A stretch of 64,000 nucleotides of DNA, from the NCBI GenBank assembly GCA_000231825.2, contig JH720350.1, forward strand, positions 135,163 through 199,162, written 5' to 3'. A program made the translations under genes and the position numbers. Under the pieces are notes generated by a model. That model was not told where the DNA came from and made no database searches. It was given only the letters and a program-made list of their open reading frames with translations. Numbering within the stretch: position 1 is the first letter of the stretch; the number at the start of each line of letters is the position of its first letter. This document shows, in pieces, positions 54,140 to 64,000 of the stretch. Source of the DNA: Tetrahymena elliotti 4EA. Lineage: Eukaryota; Ciliophora; Oligohymenophorea; Hymenostomatida; Tetrahymenidae.

Positions 54140-55940
54140 AAAAGAAAAAATAAAACAGTTCTTCCTCAATACTACCTAATCAACATTTTTTTCAAAAATC
54201 TAATCACCATCAAAAATATATGATTGAGGTAAATTTAATACAATTTAAAATATTAAATAGAGTAATTTTTTTAAGAAAAAATCCAAATTAGAGTGTGAAA
54301 AATGAATGATCACCTAATTTAATATTAATATTTTGACTATTTTATGTCATTTAAAAAAAATAGTTTAATTCAAATAATATTTAACTTAGAATTAAATAAT
54401 TACAAGAAAGTTCTCATTTCCTGGTTCCTCTGATTGCTTTATCTGAAATATGAGAAATTATTTATAAATGCTCTAAAAATAGGTTCTTTCTCTTGGATAT
54501 TTTAAATGAGAACTTATGGTATTTTTTTCTTTAAAAAAGAAAAATAATAGTTAATAATATATTATCAATTATTAAATAAAATAGTTCTTCTCAATATCTA
54601 TCTCAATACTACCTTAAATATTCTAATAAAAATCAAAATTTTTTTGAATTACCTAATTAATCAACATCAAAATAAATTATAGAGATAAAATTAATTCAAT
54701 TTAAATTTAAAATATGAAATTGAAAAATTTATTTTTGGATCATCTGTCTAATTTTATATTAATATTTTTGTAATTTGTTTAAATAGCTTTTGATTTTGAG
54801 TATCAATAAAATATTTTGTTTTTCTGAATTTACTTTATAAATTTTTTTAAAAGAAAAATAGTAAAATAATATATCAAAACTGCTTTAACTAAAAATAAAA
54901 TTGTTCTGAATTATTATCTCAAATCAAAATTTTTTTTCAATTACATAATTAATCACTATCAAAATAATTATTGATATAACATTAATTCAATTGAAAATAT
55001 GAATTTTAGAAGAATGAAGTATCATCAATTAAATATTAATATTTATTATTTTTTTTAATAGATTTTTATCAATTTTAATAATATTATAATCAATCGTAAC
55101 AAAATATTCTGTTTTTTCTGAATTTAGTTTATGAATTTTTTTAAAAGAAAAATGTTAATGAGCAATTTATCAAATGCTATTTAGATATATCACTTTATTT
55201 AAATATAAAATAGTTGTTTTAGATTATCTCAATATTAACTTAAATATTATTATAAAAATTAAAAGTTTTTCAATTAACTAATCACCATCAGAAATAAATT
55301 CTTTAGAAAAATGTAATTAAATTCAAAATATGAAATAGAATAGAGCATTTTTTAAGAATGAATTATATCAATCATCTAATTAAATAATAATATTTTTATA
55401 ACTTCATGTGATTTTTTTTTAATTGTTTGACTGAATGAAATAGAATAAAAGATTTCTTTTATTTTTACTTCATTTAGTTTATGGTTGGCTAATTTATAAA
55501 AAAGAAAAATAATAGTGAAAAATTATTTAATTCTATTGAGCTTTATTAAAATAAAATAGTATTTTTAGATTATCTCAAAATCGCCTTCTAATAAAAATCA
55601 TAATTTTTTGAAAATGACATTAAATCAACAAAAATAAATTGAATTTAAAAACACACCGTAAATTTGTTTTGTTGAATCAATCAGTACCTGATATGAGCAT
55701 ATTTTTGAATAACCATTAAACTATATAACATTTATGCTTTAAACAGTTTATTTAAAAATAAAATTTTTTTTTTTTCATTTCTTAATTCTGAATTAATTTA
55801 CTTACTGCCTTAAATATTCTAAATGTTCAAAATGAGATTAAAATTGATTAATCATCATCAAAAATAAATAATTTAATTAAATTAAATAAATTCAATTAAA
55901 GCTAAAAAGAAACTTTCAATAATTGATTCTATTACATCAG
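54140..55940. repeat. Array of five to six diverged copies of a 0.3-0.4 kb repeat
   Basis: A recognisable core recurs: aaataaaatagttcttctca, then ctaccttaaatattctaata, aaaatc, an A/T run, attacctaattaatca, and catcaaaataaa, then an AATTCAATTT block and aaaatatgaa. Copies start near 54149, 54575, 54893, 55205 and 55549, with a last partial copy near 55807; spacings are 426, 318, 312, 344 and about 258 bp. A preceding element, gaatttagtttatgaa..ttttaaaagaaaaat, also recurs (54826, 55120, 55470). Copies are degenerate, with indels. No coding capacity was seen, so a tandem or local dispersed family of old age is the best description. Confidence 0.65.
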
Positions 55941-56383
55941 TATATGAAGTTAGATAAGGTGACTCCTTATGGAAAATAGGCAGAGAGCATGGACTTAACT
56001 GGAGGTTTATCTACATGATGAATAAGAATGTCATAAAAAATCCTGAGGTTATTCATGCAGGCTTAAAAATTACAGTACCTAACAAGCTTTTAATCAAAAT
56101 AATTTTTGAACTTTATGATTTATGTTGTATAGCATCTCCATACGGATTTACTATACATACGATAGTTGATATTTTACTTTATTTTATGACTGGAGGATCG
56201 ATTATAGAAGAAGATATCAAAAACTTTTGCAAATAAAAGTCTGTTGATGCTGTTTTCAGTCATAAAATATGGCTAATTTATAAAGCATTAGGTAAGAGCC
56301 ATTTGTGGGCTAAAGTTTATGATTATGTCAATTCATTTTTTTCATATGGATTATGTAAAATGATAGATTCATCATAAAAGTGA
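55832..56383 (+). CDS. Small LysM-domain protein
   Basis: An intronless frame of 183 codons from ATG 55832 (an in-frame ATG also lies at 55823) to TGA 56381. Residues 38-83 form a LysM module: YEVRQGDSLWKIGREHGLNW, a middle helix (IYMMNKNVIKNPEVI) and the closing HAGLKITVPN. This is the standard beta-alpha-alpha-beta pattern with the GDSLWKI core and the PG/AGLKITVP end. LysM binds N-acetylglucosamine polymers such as chitin or peptidoglycan in many proteins; in eukaryotic intracellular LYSMD/OXR1 proteins its ligand is unclear. There is no signal peptide in this model, and the C-terminal 100 residues are unrecognised (IHTIVDILLYFMTGG, then a helical tail). The N-terminal 37 residues overlap the last copy of the upstream repeat, so the true start or an upstream exon is uncertain. 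Confidence 0.7.
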
Positions 56384-56693
56384 AAAATATTCAAATCTAT
56401 AATGATCAATACTTAGGGTTTTGTTTTTTAAACTAATCCTTTCTAAAAATTAATTTTACTATTAAGAACTATATATGTTGAGCTTTATAAAGTATTGGTA
56501 TTTCTTCATAAGTACAATTTTACTTATTGTTCAAATATTTTATTTATTTATTTAAGTAATTTTCTTATAATTGATATCATCATATAGAATATTAATTAAA
56601 AAATATTCATAAATTAATTCTTTCTTTATATTTATTTTTTACAAGTAACTCATCATTCAATGCCATATTTAATAATCTATTAATTTTTTACAC
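56384..56693. other. Short convergent spacer, nothing seen
   Basis: About 310 bp between the stop codons of the LysM gene (plus) and the small minus-strand gene. AT-rich, holding both 3' UTRs. Confidence 0.6.
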
Positions 56694-57016
56694 TCATAAT
56701 TATTAAATTAATTTCTGCATACAATAAATTTTACCAATATTCCCTGTTTAAGTAACCTGAGCAAAGACATTTTCTTGCTCTAGTACATATAAATATATTT
56801 TCTTATTGATTAAAACCCACTTATGACCTCCTTGGATAAAATTATAACTGCATTTATCTAATAACCTACCAAACAGTTTCTTAAGAGCAATTTTCATAGC
56901 AGGAAGATGAATTCTTTATTTGCTATTTTTAATTAAATTTAAGAATTATTTTTTCTGCAAAAAATTTGAAAGCAAAAACTTGCTCAAATAAGATCAATAT
57001 TTGATACTTTAGCCAT
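56694..57016 (-). CDS. Small basic protein, unrecognised
   Basis: Two exons on the complement (intron 56955-57007, 53 bp, GTATC..GCAG) give 89 residues and a TGA at 56694-56696. The first exon codes only for MAK; without splicing the frame stops after ten codons. The rest reads KKQFLNLIKNSKQRIHLPAM, KIALKKLFGRLLDKCSYNF, GGHKWVLINKKIYLYVLEQ and VFAQVTQTGNIGKIYCM. Codon composition is clearly better than the surroundings. The pattern is a basic amphipathic helix followed by beta-like strands. The family was not recognised; a truncated copy of a larger protein is possible. Confidence 0.5.
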
Positions 57017-58315
57017 AATATATTTAAAAATTAGTTGTTAAAAAAAAAAAAAATAAACACCAAAAAACCAGGTGAAAAAAAAAAGTAATTAATAATACCT
57101 GTTAAAACTGTATGTAGCCTTATAGGCAGTACCCTAGGGTACTATACATATATATATATATATATATATATAGTTGTTAAAAAATGAAAAATCTTCTTCT
57201 CCATTAAATACCAAAAACTTTGTAATACATTTGTAGATTAATCAAAATACATAAGAAAATTGGATTAAGGAATGTAAAAGAAACAGAGAGAAAGACTAAC
57301 TAAAAGTCAAATAAAAAAAAATTAAGTAAATAAATAAAGGTGGTAAAGAAAGATTTTAAGAAAATTAATTATTACTAATTTTGGATAGAAGTAAAGAATT
57401 GAAATTCAACAAAATTCAAAATTTTATTATCATAAAAGACATTAAAAAATATTAATAATTTTGATGAAAAAACTCAAAAGAATTATTCAATAATTATTCA
57501 GAGATAGAATGATTAATAAATTAAATTATCATCTATTTATTGTTAATTAAAGAAAATATAAAAACAATACATAAATGAATATATTATTTTATGTTTTATT
57601 AATGATAGGAAATATTCAAAATTTAATGAATTTATGTACTCATTTGAAAATATAAATTAAATTACCATCTTCTATTTATTGTTGATTAAAGAAAATATAA
57701 AGGCAATACAAAACGAATTTATTATTTTATAAGACTTGTTAGATATAAATAGATACTAACTTTATTATTTTTATTTTATTTTAAAATGATTTTTTGTCAA
57801 CTGTTTTGAGAATAAAAAATTAAATAAATAAATTAATCAATGAGTGCTTTATTTGTTTGTTTGATGAGAGTTATTGTTGGATTAGTTAGATATGCCAAAT
57901 AAATTACAATTAATTTAATTTATTTAATAAGATATGGATTCAAAGAAGATACAAATAAATAAATAATAATTACAAATCTGCTTGTGTTTGTATGTTAAAA
58001 TGATTGTAGATATTGAAAGAGATATGAGGATTTGCTTTAAATAAATATATAAGCAAAATGGTAGTCATAGAAGAAGTGAGTGAGAGAGTGAGTGAATGAA
58101 TAAAAAGTATATATTGGTAATCAATATTTTATAAAGAAATTAATAAAAAGAAAAAAAGAGAAAGAAAATAATAAAGACAAATCATATAAAGAGGTAATTA
58201 GTTAATTAATTAGTTAGCTTAATTTCTCCATTTTATTTTCAAGATAGAAATGAAAAATAGCAATAGCTGATTTCACCGCATTAAAATATAATAATAAAAT
58301 ATAGGATTAGCAAAA
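57017..58315. other. Spacer with palindrome and AT-dinucleotide repeat
   Basis: About 1.3 kb of AT-rich sequence without a gene. It contains poly-A runs, a perfect 16-bp palindrome and an (AT)n tract near 57130-57172, and GAGT/GAAT repeats near 58075-58105 just upstream of the tiny-Tim-like gene. Confidence 0.55.
57128..57172. repeat. Perfect 16-bp palindrome followed by (AT)n
   Basis: AGTACCCTAGGGTACT at 57128-57143 is its own reverse complement and unusually GC-rich for this spacer. Four bases later an (AT)12 tract runs from 57148 to 57172. It may be a protein-binding site, a cruciform-prone site, or a short-repeat relic. Confidence 0.6.
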
Positions 58316-58522
58316 ATGGAACAAAACACTACCCAAGTTTTTTCTGATTTAGCCTTTAAGGTTTGCTTCAAGGCTATTAATGACAAGAATAAGCCTTTCG
58401 TTCTTCACGATGAATAAAGATTGGCTAATTGCCTTACTAGATACGTCGAATCTTTCAACGTCACTTCTGAATACTTCTTCCGTGAAAGAGCCGGAGACTC
58501 TAAAGTCACTGAAAAGCAATGA
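58316..58522 (+). CDS. Tiny-Tim (Tim8/9/10/13-like) protein with reduced cysteines
   Basis: An intronless frame of 68 codons, ATG 58316 to TGA 58520. Small Tims are hexameric chaperones of the mitochondrial intermembrane space that escort hydrophobic precursors; they normally carry twin CX3C motifs. Here helix 1 reads LAFKVCFKAIND and helix 2 reads DEQRLANCLTRYVESFN, followed by VTSEYFFRERA, giving the family pattern but only one Cys per helix. By alignment to the usual CFxxC and CxxxC-x2-[KR]-[FY], the first and fourth cysteines (outer disulphide) remain; the second is Ile and the third Arg. The length is at the short end of the family. The start fits the purine-rich context gcaaaaATGG. The assignment rests on motif spacing and helix pattern, so it is probable, not certain. 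Confidence 0.65.
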
Positions 58523-59995
58523 AGAAAATGAGATTAAGTTACATATTTCAATTAACTCAATGAAGATAGATAGTTGAAATTTTACAGAAAGCACTATCAA
58601 AAGTTAATTTTGTATTAGTTTGAAGATCGCAATCAATCTGACACAGTATAAAATAAATAGCATTGAATAGTTAAATAAATTATTTGAACAATTCTTATCA
58701 AAGAAGTTATCATTTTATTTCATTCGTTCGTTGCTTATAAAGAGTATTGATCAGTCAGATGCTTTCCATTTCAAATTCTAACTTAAAAAAATCATTTATT
58801 TTTTAATACATTTATACCAAATAGCCTTTTATTAGTAATCTACCAATAAACAATTTTTATTTCTAAACCAAGCTAGTTAGTATACCATCCAAGCAAGTAT
58901 TTTAGTATTCTCAGAAGAAAAATATTTAATAATATCTCTATTTCTTATTTTATTTTGATTCTCCAAAAGACAATAGCTTTAGTGATTATTGAAGTAGTAG
59001 TATATAAACTGCCTTTTTAAATTAGTACTTGCTTGCAGTCTTCTTAATGAAAATAAATATATATAAATATTTTAATAAATTGAATCACTAAAATATGAAG
59101 CAAGCTAATATTAAATATGTTTAAAAATGAATAAAATCGTAAAATATTTGAAATAAACAAAATAAATTATTTTTTGTTCAAAAAACGAAAAAGAATTAAA
59201 TTTTTCATTTATTTTTAATAGCAAAATAATTCAATTTAAATAACTTAAGTAGTATTTTTAATAGAAAGTAAGAGTATCTATCTATCCACTTATCTTTATT
59301 TGATAATTCAGTATTTTTGTTTTATCATGCATAGCAATTCTAGAGAAATTAAAATAAATTTTGGCTGAGTTTATTCAATAAATTTTTGTTATTTTTTCTT
59401 AAATTTGTTAATTTTAAATGACACAATATTAATTTGGCAATATTTTGAATTTAGAGTTTTTTATTGAGAGGTTTTTTTAAGAAAATAATTTATGCATAGA
59501 TAGCAAGCATGCTTCAAGTTTAAGTTTAGGAATAGATTTTTTAATTTAAGTAAGGGTTTGAATAAATTAAAATGAAATATTGGTTACTTACTTATTTGGT
59601 TGCTAATCAGTGAAGTAAAAAAAATAATAAATAAATAACTAAATAGGTTTCCAATCTATATCAGACACATAAACCAGCAAATTTATATAAATTAGTATAT
59701 TTTTTGTTATTAATTATAAATCAAAGTGATTAATATTGCTTATATATATCTTGACCTTTTAAGAATATCAAAAAAATTATAGGCAGAGATAATAATTATT
59801 TTTGTAAATTATTACTTTTACAAATTATAATAATATCTAAGCAATTTTAAAAATATTTACTATTTTTGTAAAAGTAAGTAATCCATTTTATCAAGTATTC
59901 ATTTAGCTAAAACAACAAATATAATAATTAACGAAGTAGGTTTACATCTGCAAATAAAATCATTTAGGCATTCTAATTATAAATTTATTCAACAA
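58523..59995. other. 1.5 kb AT-rich spacer, nothing seen
   Basis: No coding frame or strong repeat. It holds the 3' UTR of the tiny-Tim-like gene and the promoter of the ubiquitin protease gene. Confidence 0.55.
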
Positions 59996-62900
59996 ATGAC
60001 TTCTAACAAGCCTATTTTACAGAGTAATTATGGTGCAGTTGATCAATAGTTAACTATAGATGACTATATTGCCTCTTAATATAATGCATATGAAGACAGA
60101 TTAATTTAAGAAGATTTCATTTAGAAGTGTTATAGATCTTTAAAATCTGGTCTCGAAAAGACTAGGTTAGTCTATTAGGTGTCAATCAGTCCATTAGTAC
60201 ATATTTGATTATTTTATTTGTTCAAGATTTGTTAAATTAGATGAATTTTAAATTGATAAAACAAAATATGAAATTCTACTAAATTGTATAAAGCAAATAA
60301 ATTAATTGTTTATTTTTTATTAATTAGAGAGAGTTTAAGTATTCAAATTTCCTGTTAGTTTTTAACTTGGTAACCTCTGAAAGTAACCCTAATCATAACT
60401 AGGAAATTAAAAAGCATTTAAATAATAAATTCTTTAAAGATTTAATTGAAAATTGTGAATAATTAGAAGTTATTGGACTTGCATTAAAGTTGAATTATAT
60501 TCTTACAATACCTTGGCTAGCTAGTTAATAAGTCTAAAAGGATTCTCAATATTTTAAAGATGAGGTCACACAATTTTTAGATCAGAAAATAGAAAACTTA
60601 GCAAGCGTTAATGAACTTGATAATTACTTCTTAACTAATATTTTATAGTAGTTAGCTGAATAAAAGTATAATCAATAGCAGATATAGAAAATAAGACAAT
60701 AGGATATAAAAGATATCACCAATAAAATACAAACAATTATTGAAGAAATTCTACTATTTAATCCAGCTAAACTTTCTGTTATTCCAAATCATCTAGTCAT
60801 AGTAAAAATTAGAATCATTTGTTCTTTTCCTAATTCTAATACGCAATAGTTAATAAAATTTATTGAAAATATAGATTTTAGTCAAATATATGCTTATGCT
60901 TCCATCTGTAACAGATTCAGAAATTAAGTTAGTGTAAAAGCTGAACTAGCTTATTTTCTAAAAAGCTCTGGTGAGCTAAGATCATGAATAAAATTATGAT
61001 GTTTCTAAGTTAACAGAAGTACTTTTATTCATATTTAAATCTATGAAAATACCATGGGATAACAGAGATCCTATCCGTCCAAACTAAAATCTTCATGTGA
61101 TTATAGAACAAGTAAATTAATTTATAAATATATTTATGAGCTTAATTTTACTTAAAAATGAAATAGCTATCCTAAGGTGAGCTATTGAATAAATATTTTG
61201 AATCTTACTCATTTGAGCTAATATACGTTTTTTTCAACCCTGGAGATACTGTAATAATTCTAAATAATTTAATTGACTGCGGTTACACTCAAGAAATATG
61301 TTTACTAATCTTTAACATAATTAACTCTCTATGCTTCATAAAGAAATATGATGTTATAAAACATGTCCACAATGAATTTATAATGAAAAAATTAATTTAC
61401 AAAATATAATGTAAAAATTGTTTGAGATAAACTGTAGCCCTAATTAAACAAACTGTTTTTGGTAAAATTATTTTAGTTTTTTTTTGTAATGCTTCACATT
61501 CTTTTTTCTTTTTTTGAGAATTTAAATTATTCATTTTATTATTTAAAATAAATTTTAGGTTTAGCCAAAGACATCTAATTGACAGATTAATAAATATAAA
61601 TTCTAGTTAAACAATTAAAATTTATAAATAATTTTAAGCATGCCATTAATAGAGAAGATATAATTTATTTATATTAATTCTTTTACTTAATCTCTATGAA
61701 TTAAGATGTGACTAAAGGATTGAGTGGCTTAAGTATATAAATTTTGAGGGATATAGTCAAAGAAGGTATAGATCTCAAATACATTGATATTGGTGATACT
61801 TATATCAGATCAAAAGTAGAAGAAATGAAAAATGTTTATAGAATTGGAGATAACAAAATAGAGCCAACTTAACAACTATCAGGTCTAATAAATGTTGGAA
61901 ACACTTGCTACATAAATTCGTTCATACACAGTCTTTACCATGCTTAAGCTTTTAGAGAATTTGTCTTAAGTAAAAAAATATTTTTTCTTTTAGAAATAAA
62001 ATAAATTCAAATCAATCAAGAAGCTATTTCATTTCTCACATAAAACATATAAAACTGATGATTGGCTATGTTTGATGCTTAAACAAAAGTTTTGAAAGAG
62101 AATAAAAATTATTTATTTAAAAATTAATAGATTATAGAACAGTTTTTGACAAATCAAAGGTGTTTAGCAACTACTTAGACCCTATAGAATAGATCATGTA
62201 GGTATTCTTAAAAATGTATAGTCAACCTATGTAAATGGATATAGATGCTAAGTAGCTTAAACTTTCACTACCAGAACCTTTCAGAAGTTCTATGGAGATG
62301 TAAGATTCAGGTGAATTTGGAAGAATATATTTAGATTATATATAAAATTATTTGAAAGACTCTGATTATAAGGATGAGATAGATAGATTTTTCTTCGGTA
62401 AAAAAGAAAATGTAATCTAATGCCAAAATTGTAAATAGAATTTTAGGAATACTGAAAAAATACTTGATATTTATATAAACTTTTGCGAGCAAGCCTATGT
62501 CAAAGAAAGGAGAAATTATGATTTGATTTAAATGTTAAAAAATTCCTTTTAAGCAGAAACTTTTGATGAAAATAATGCTTTTTTCTGTGATAAATGCAAT
62601 AAAAAAACATCAGCTATAAAATCAGCTCTTGTAAAAATACTTCCTCCATATTTAACAATTTATATAGGTAGATTTTAATATGACAAGCAAAGATAGGAGA
62701 GAATAAAGTTACTTTATCCAACAAATCTTCCCTAGTCTTTTAACATATAAGACATTTTTGAAAATACTTCAATACCTTAAAATCAACTTTAAAACTTTGA
62801 ATATAAATTATATGCCTTTATTGTACACTTGGTAATATTATTCTAAATTTTCAAAATTATTCATTAAAATTTGTTGAAATTTAGGGTTCTCAAATTGATA

Positions 62901-63049
62901 CTGGTCATTATATCACCTATGGTAAAGATTTAGAGCAACCTAATAGCATTTGGAAACTGTATGATGATAACCTTGTAATTGAATAAATTAAAAGCAATGC
63001 AGATGAGTTAGTTTAAAATTTTGCGTAAAATCATTAACTATTTTTTTGA
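59996..63049 (+). CDS. Ubiquitin-specific protease (UCH/USP family, C19)
   Basis: A cysteine protease predicted to remove ubiquitin from proteins. From ATG 59996 (MTSNKPILQSNYGAVDQQ), an N-terminal helical region (DYIASQYNAYEDRLIQEDF, DLIENCEQLEVIGLALKLNY) leads into the catalytic domain. The Cys box is GLINVGNTCYINSFIHSLYH (Cys codon 61906), with a QDSGEF block, a zinc-ribbon pair (CQNC and CDKC), and the His box GSQIDTGHYITYG (His codon 62906). TGA is at 63047. Supported introns are 60934-61009, 61111-61165, 61411-61558, 62089-62137 and 62832-62884. The junctions near 60166-60340 and just after the Cys box (about 61970-61995) were not resolved. Helical N-terminus plus insertion-bearing USP domain resembles the USP9X/24/34 group, but the protein is much shorter. 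Confidence 0.88.
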
Positions 63050-64000
63050 TGAAGTTAAATATTTTTCATAAAATTAGAGAGTCGGAAACACCGTATATTT
63101 TATTCTATGCAAACAAAAACCATAAACCTATAGATGTACATAGATATATAAGGTCTAAAAGTTAAATATACTAAAACCTTAGCAGCATAGATTTAAATTA
63201 ACAGGTCCCAAACGGCTATTTTTACAATTAAACAACCAATTGATCTAAAATTAGTTAAAAAACTTTCATTTATCTTACTTAAAAGCCATTCTAAAATATA
63301 AAATTTAATAAAAATAAGCTCCTATAAAAAAGACAAATAATTTCTTTACTGTTTTTTGTTTTTATTCAAACAAACATAGTCAATTCTTTCATATTTCTCT
63401 GAAAATCCATCACTTTGACTCAAAAAAATATATTTTATTATATTAATTAATTAGCTTGTTTACATTTTTTTATTTATAAAATTTGTATTTGATTGTTTTG
63501 AAGGATTGCAAATTTTACTGCAATTAAATAAAGATTCAAAATTCATTAAAAAACTCTAATTTATCTTTCTTAAAAGCTATTCTAAAATATAAAATTTATT
63601 TATAATTAACTCCCATTAAAAAGACAAATAATTTCTTTCCTATTTTTTTTTTTTATTCAAATGTCGAGAATAATTTCATATTTCAATAAAAAACCCATAA
63701 CTTTGACTCAAAATAATATATTTTATTTAATTTATTGGCTTGTTTATATACTTGGTTGTTTATGAATTTCTTATTTGCTTGTTTTGAAGTAAATGTAAAA
63801 TTTTACCAATTAAAATTAGTGTCTAGAAATAGAAATAAATTATAGCTACTTTACTTTTTGTAGCAATTAAATGATATCTTTTCAATTTTTAACGTATTCC
63901 ATTCTGAAAATTAAGCCACTTATCTATCATCTATCTATTGAAAGCACGAACCATGGACTGATTCGATGAATAAATAATATATTTTGTTTGCTTTTTGGCC
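63050..64000. other. Spacer containing a tandem duplication
   Basis: No gene was seen from the USP stop to the right edge. Most of it is the two-copy direct repeat described separately, followed by about 180 bp of unique AT-rich sequence. Confidence 0.6.
63254..63820. repeat. Two-copy direct repeat, 292-bp offset
   Basis: Copy 1 (about 63254-63530) and copy 2 (about 63546-63820) share long blocks in the same order: ttaaaaaact, tctaaaatataaaattta, aaagacaaataatttcttt, tttttattcaaa, tttcatattt, actttgactcaaaa and tatattttatt, then gcttgttta, tgttttgaag and a final caattaaa. Copies differ by substitutions and small indels, so the duplication is not recent. No coding capacity was seen. Confidence 0.8.

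Noticed and set aside
60900..61200. Two apparent +1 frameshifts at TGA codons in the USP gene, resembling Euplotes-type frameshifting
   Set aside because: Both disappear with ordinary GT..AG introns (60934-61009, 76 bp; 61111-61165, 55 bp) that join the flanking frames in phase 0.

Overview
The window is AT-rich nuclear DNA of an oligohymenophorean ciliate, most likely a Tet­rahymena-type macronuclear scaffold. Every convincing gene uses TAA and TAG as glutamine and TGA as the only stop. Introns are short, AT-rich and GT..AG (mostly 47-150 bp), and long gene-free AT-rich spacers separate the genes. Because in-frame TAA/TAG codons are sense, a standard-code ORF scan shatters these genes, so all models below were re-read with the ciliate code. 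An assembly gap of 295 N lies at 43290-43584.

Left part (1-7.5 kb): the 5' end of an unrecognised minus-strand gene leaves the window at the left edge. A seven-exon mitochondrial pyruvate dehydrogenase E1 beta gene follows on the minus strand. Next comes a spacer with weak remnants of a P-loop GTPase-like gene and an open frame interrupted by TGA.

Central part (7.5-41.8 kb): two giant genes lie tail to tail, each about 16-17 kb, and both encode TRRAP/Tra1-type pseudokinases (HEAT solenoid, FAT, kinase-like domain lacking catalytic residues, FATC). The plus-strand copy reads through 17 exons to 4,836 codons with every splice phase consistent. The minus-strand copy is a strongly diverged paralogue that shares at least three intron positions and an identical KYWF C-terminus. 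Tra1/TRRAP is the activator-binding scaffold of SAGA and NuA4/TIP60 acetyltransferase complexes. An adjacent diverged pair suggests specialised paralogues, as fission yeast has for SAGA and NuA4. This is the most interesting content of the window.

Right part (42-64 kb): a PP6-type Ser/Thr phosphatase catalytic subunit is followed by a small gene with an RVxF-like KISF motif. Then come two minus-strand genes for low-complexity proteins (a Lys/Glu/Gln-rich coiled coil and a Ser/Arg/Gln-rich protein with a CxCC motif) and a compact six-exon leucine-rich-repeat gene. After these lie an array of diverged about 0.3-0.4 kb repeats, a small LysM-domain protein, a small basic protein on the minus strand, a tiny-Tim-like protein that keeps only one cysteine per helix, and a ubiquitin-specific protease with intact Cys and His boxes. 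A 292-bp-offset tandem duplication lies at the right edge. The genes are monocistronic with individual spacers and there is no sign of operons. Apart from the TRRAP pair, no neighbours appear to be functionally grouped.
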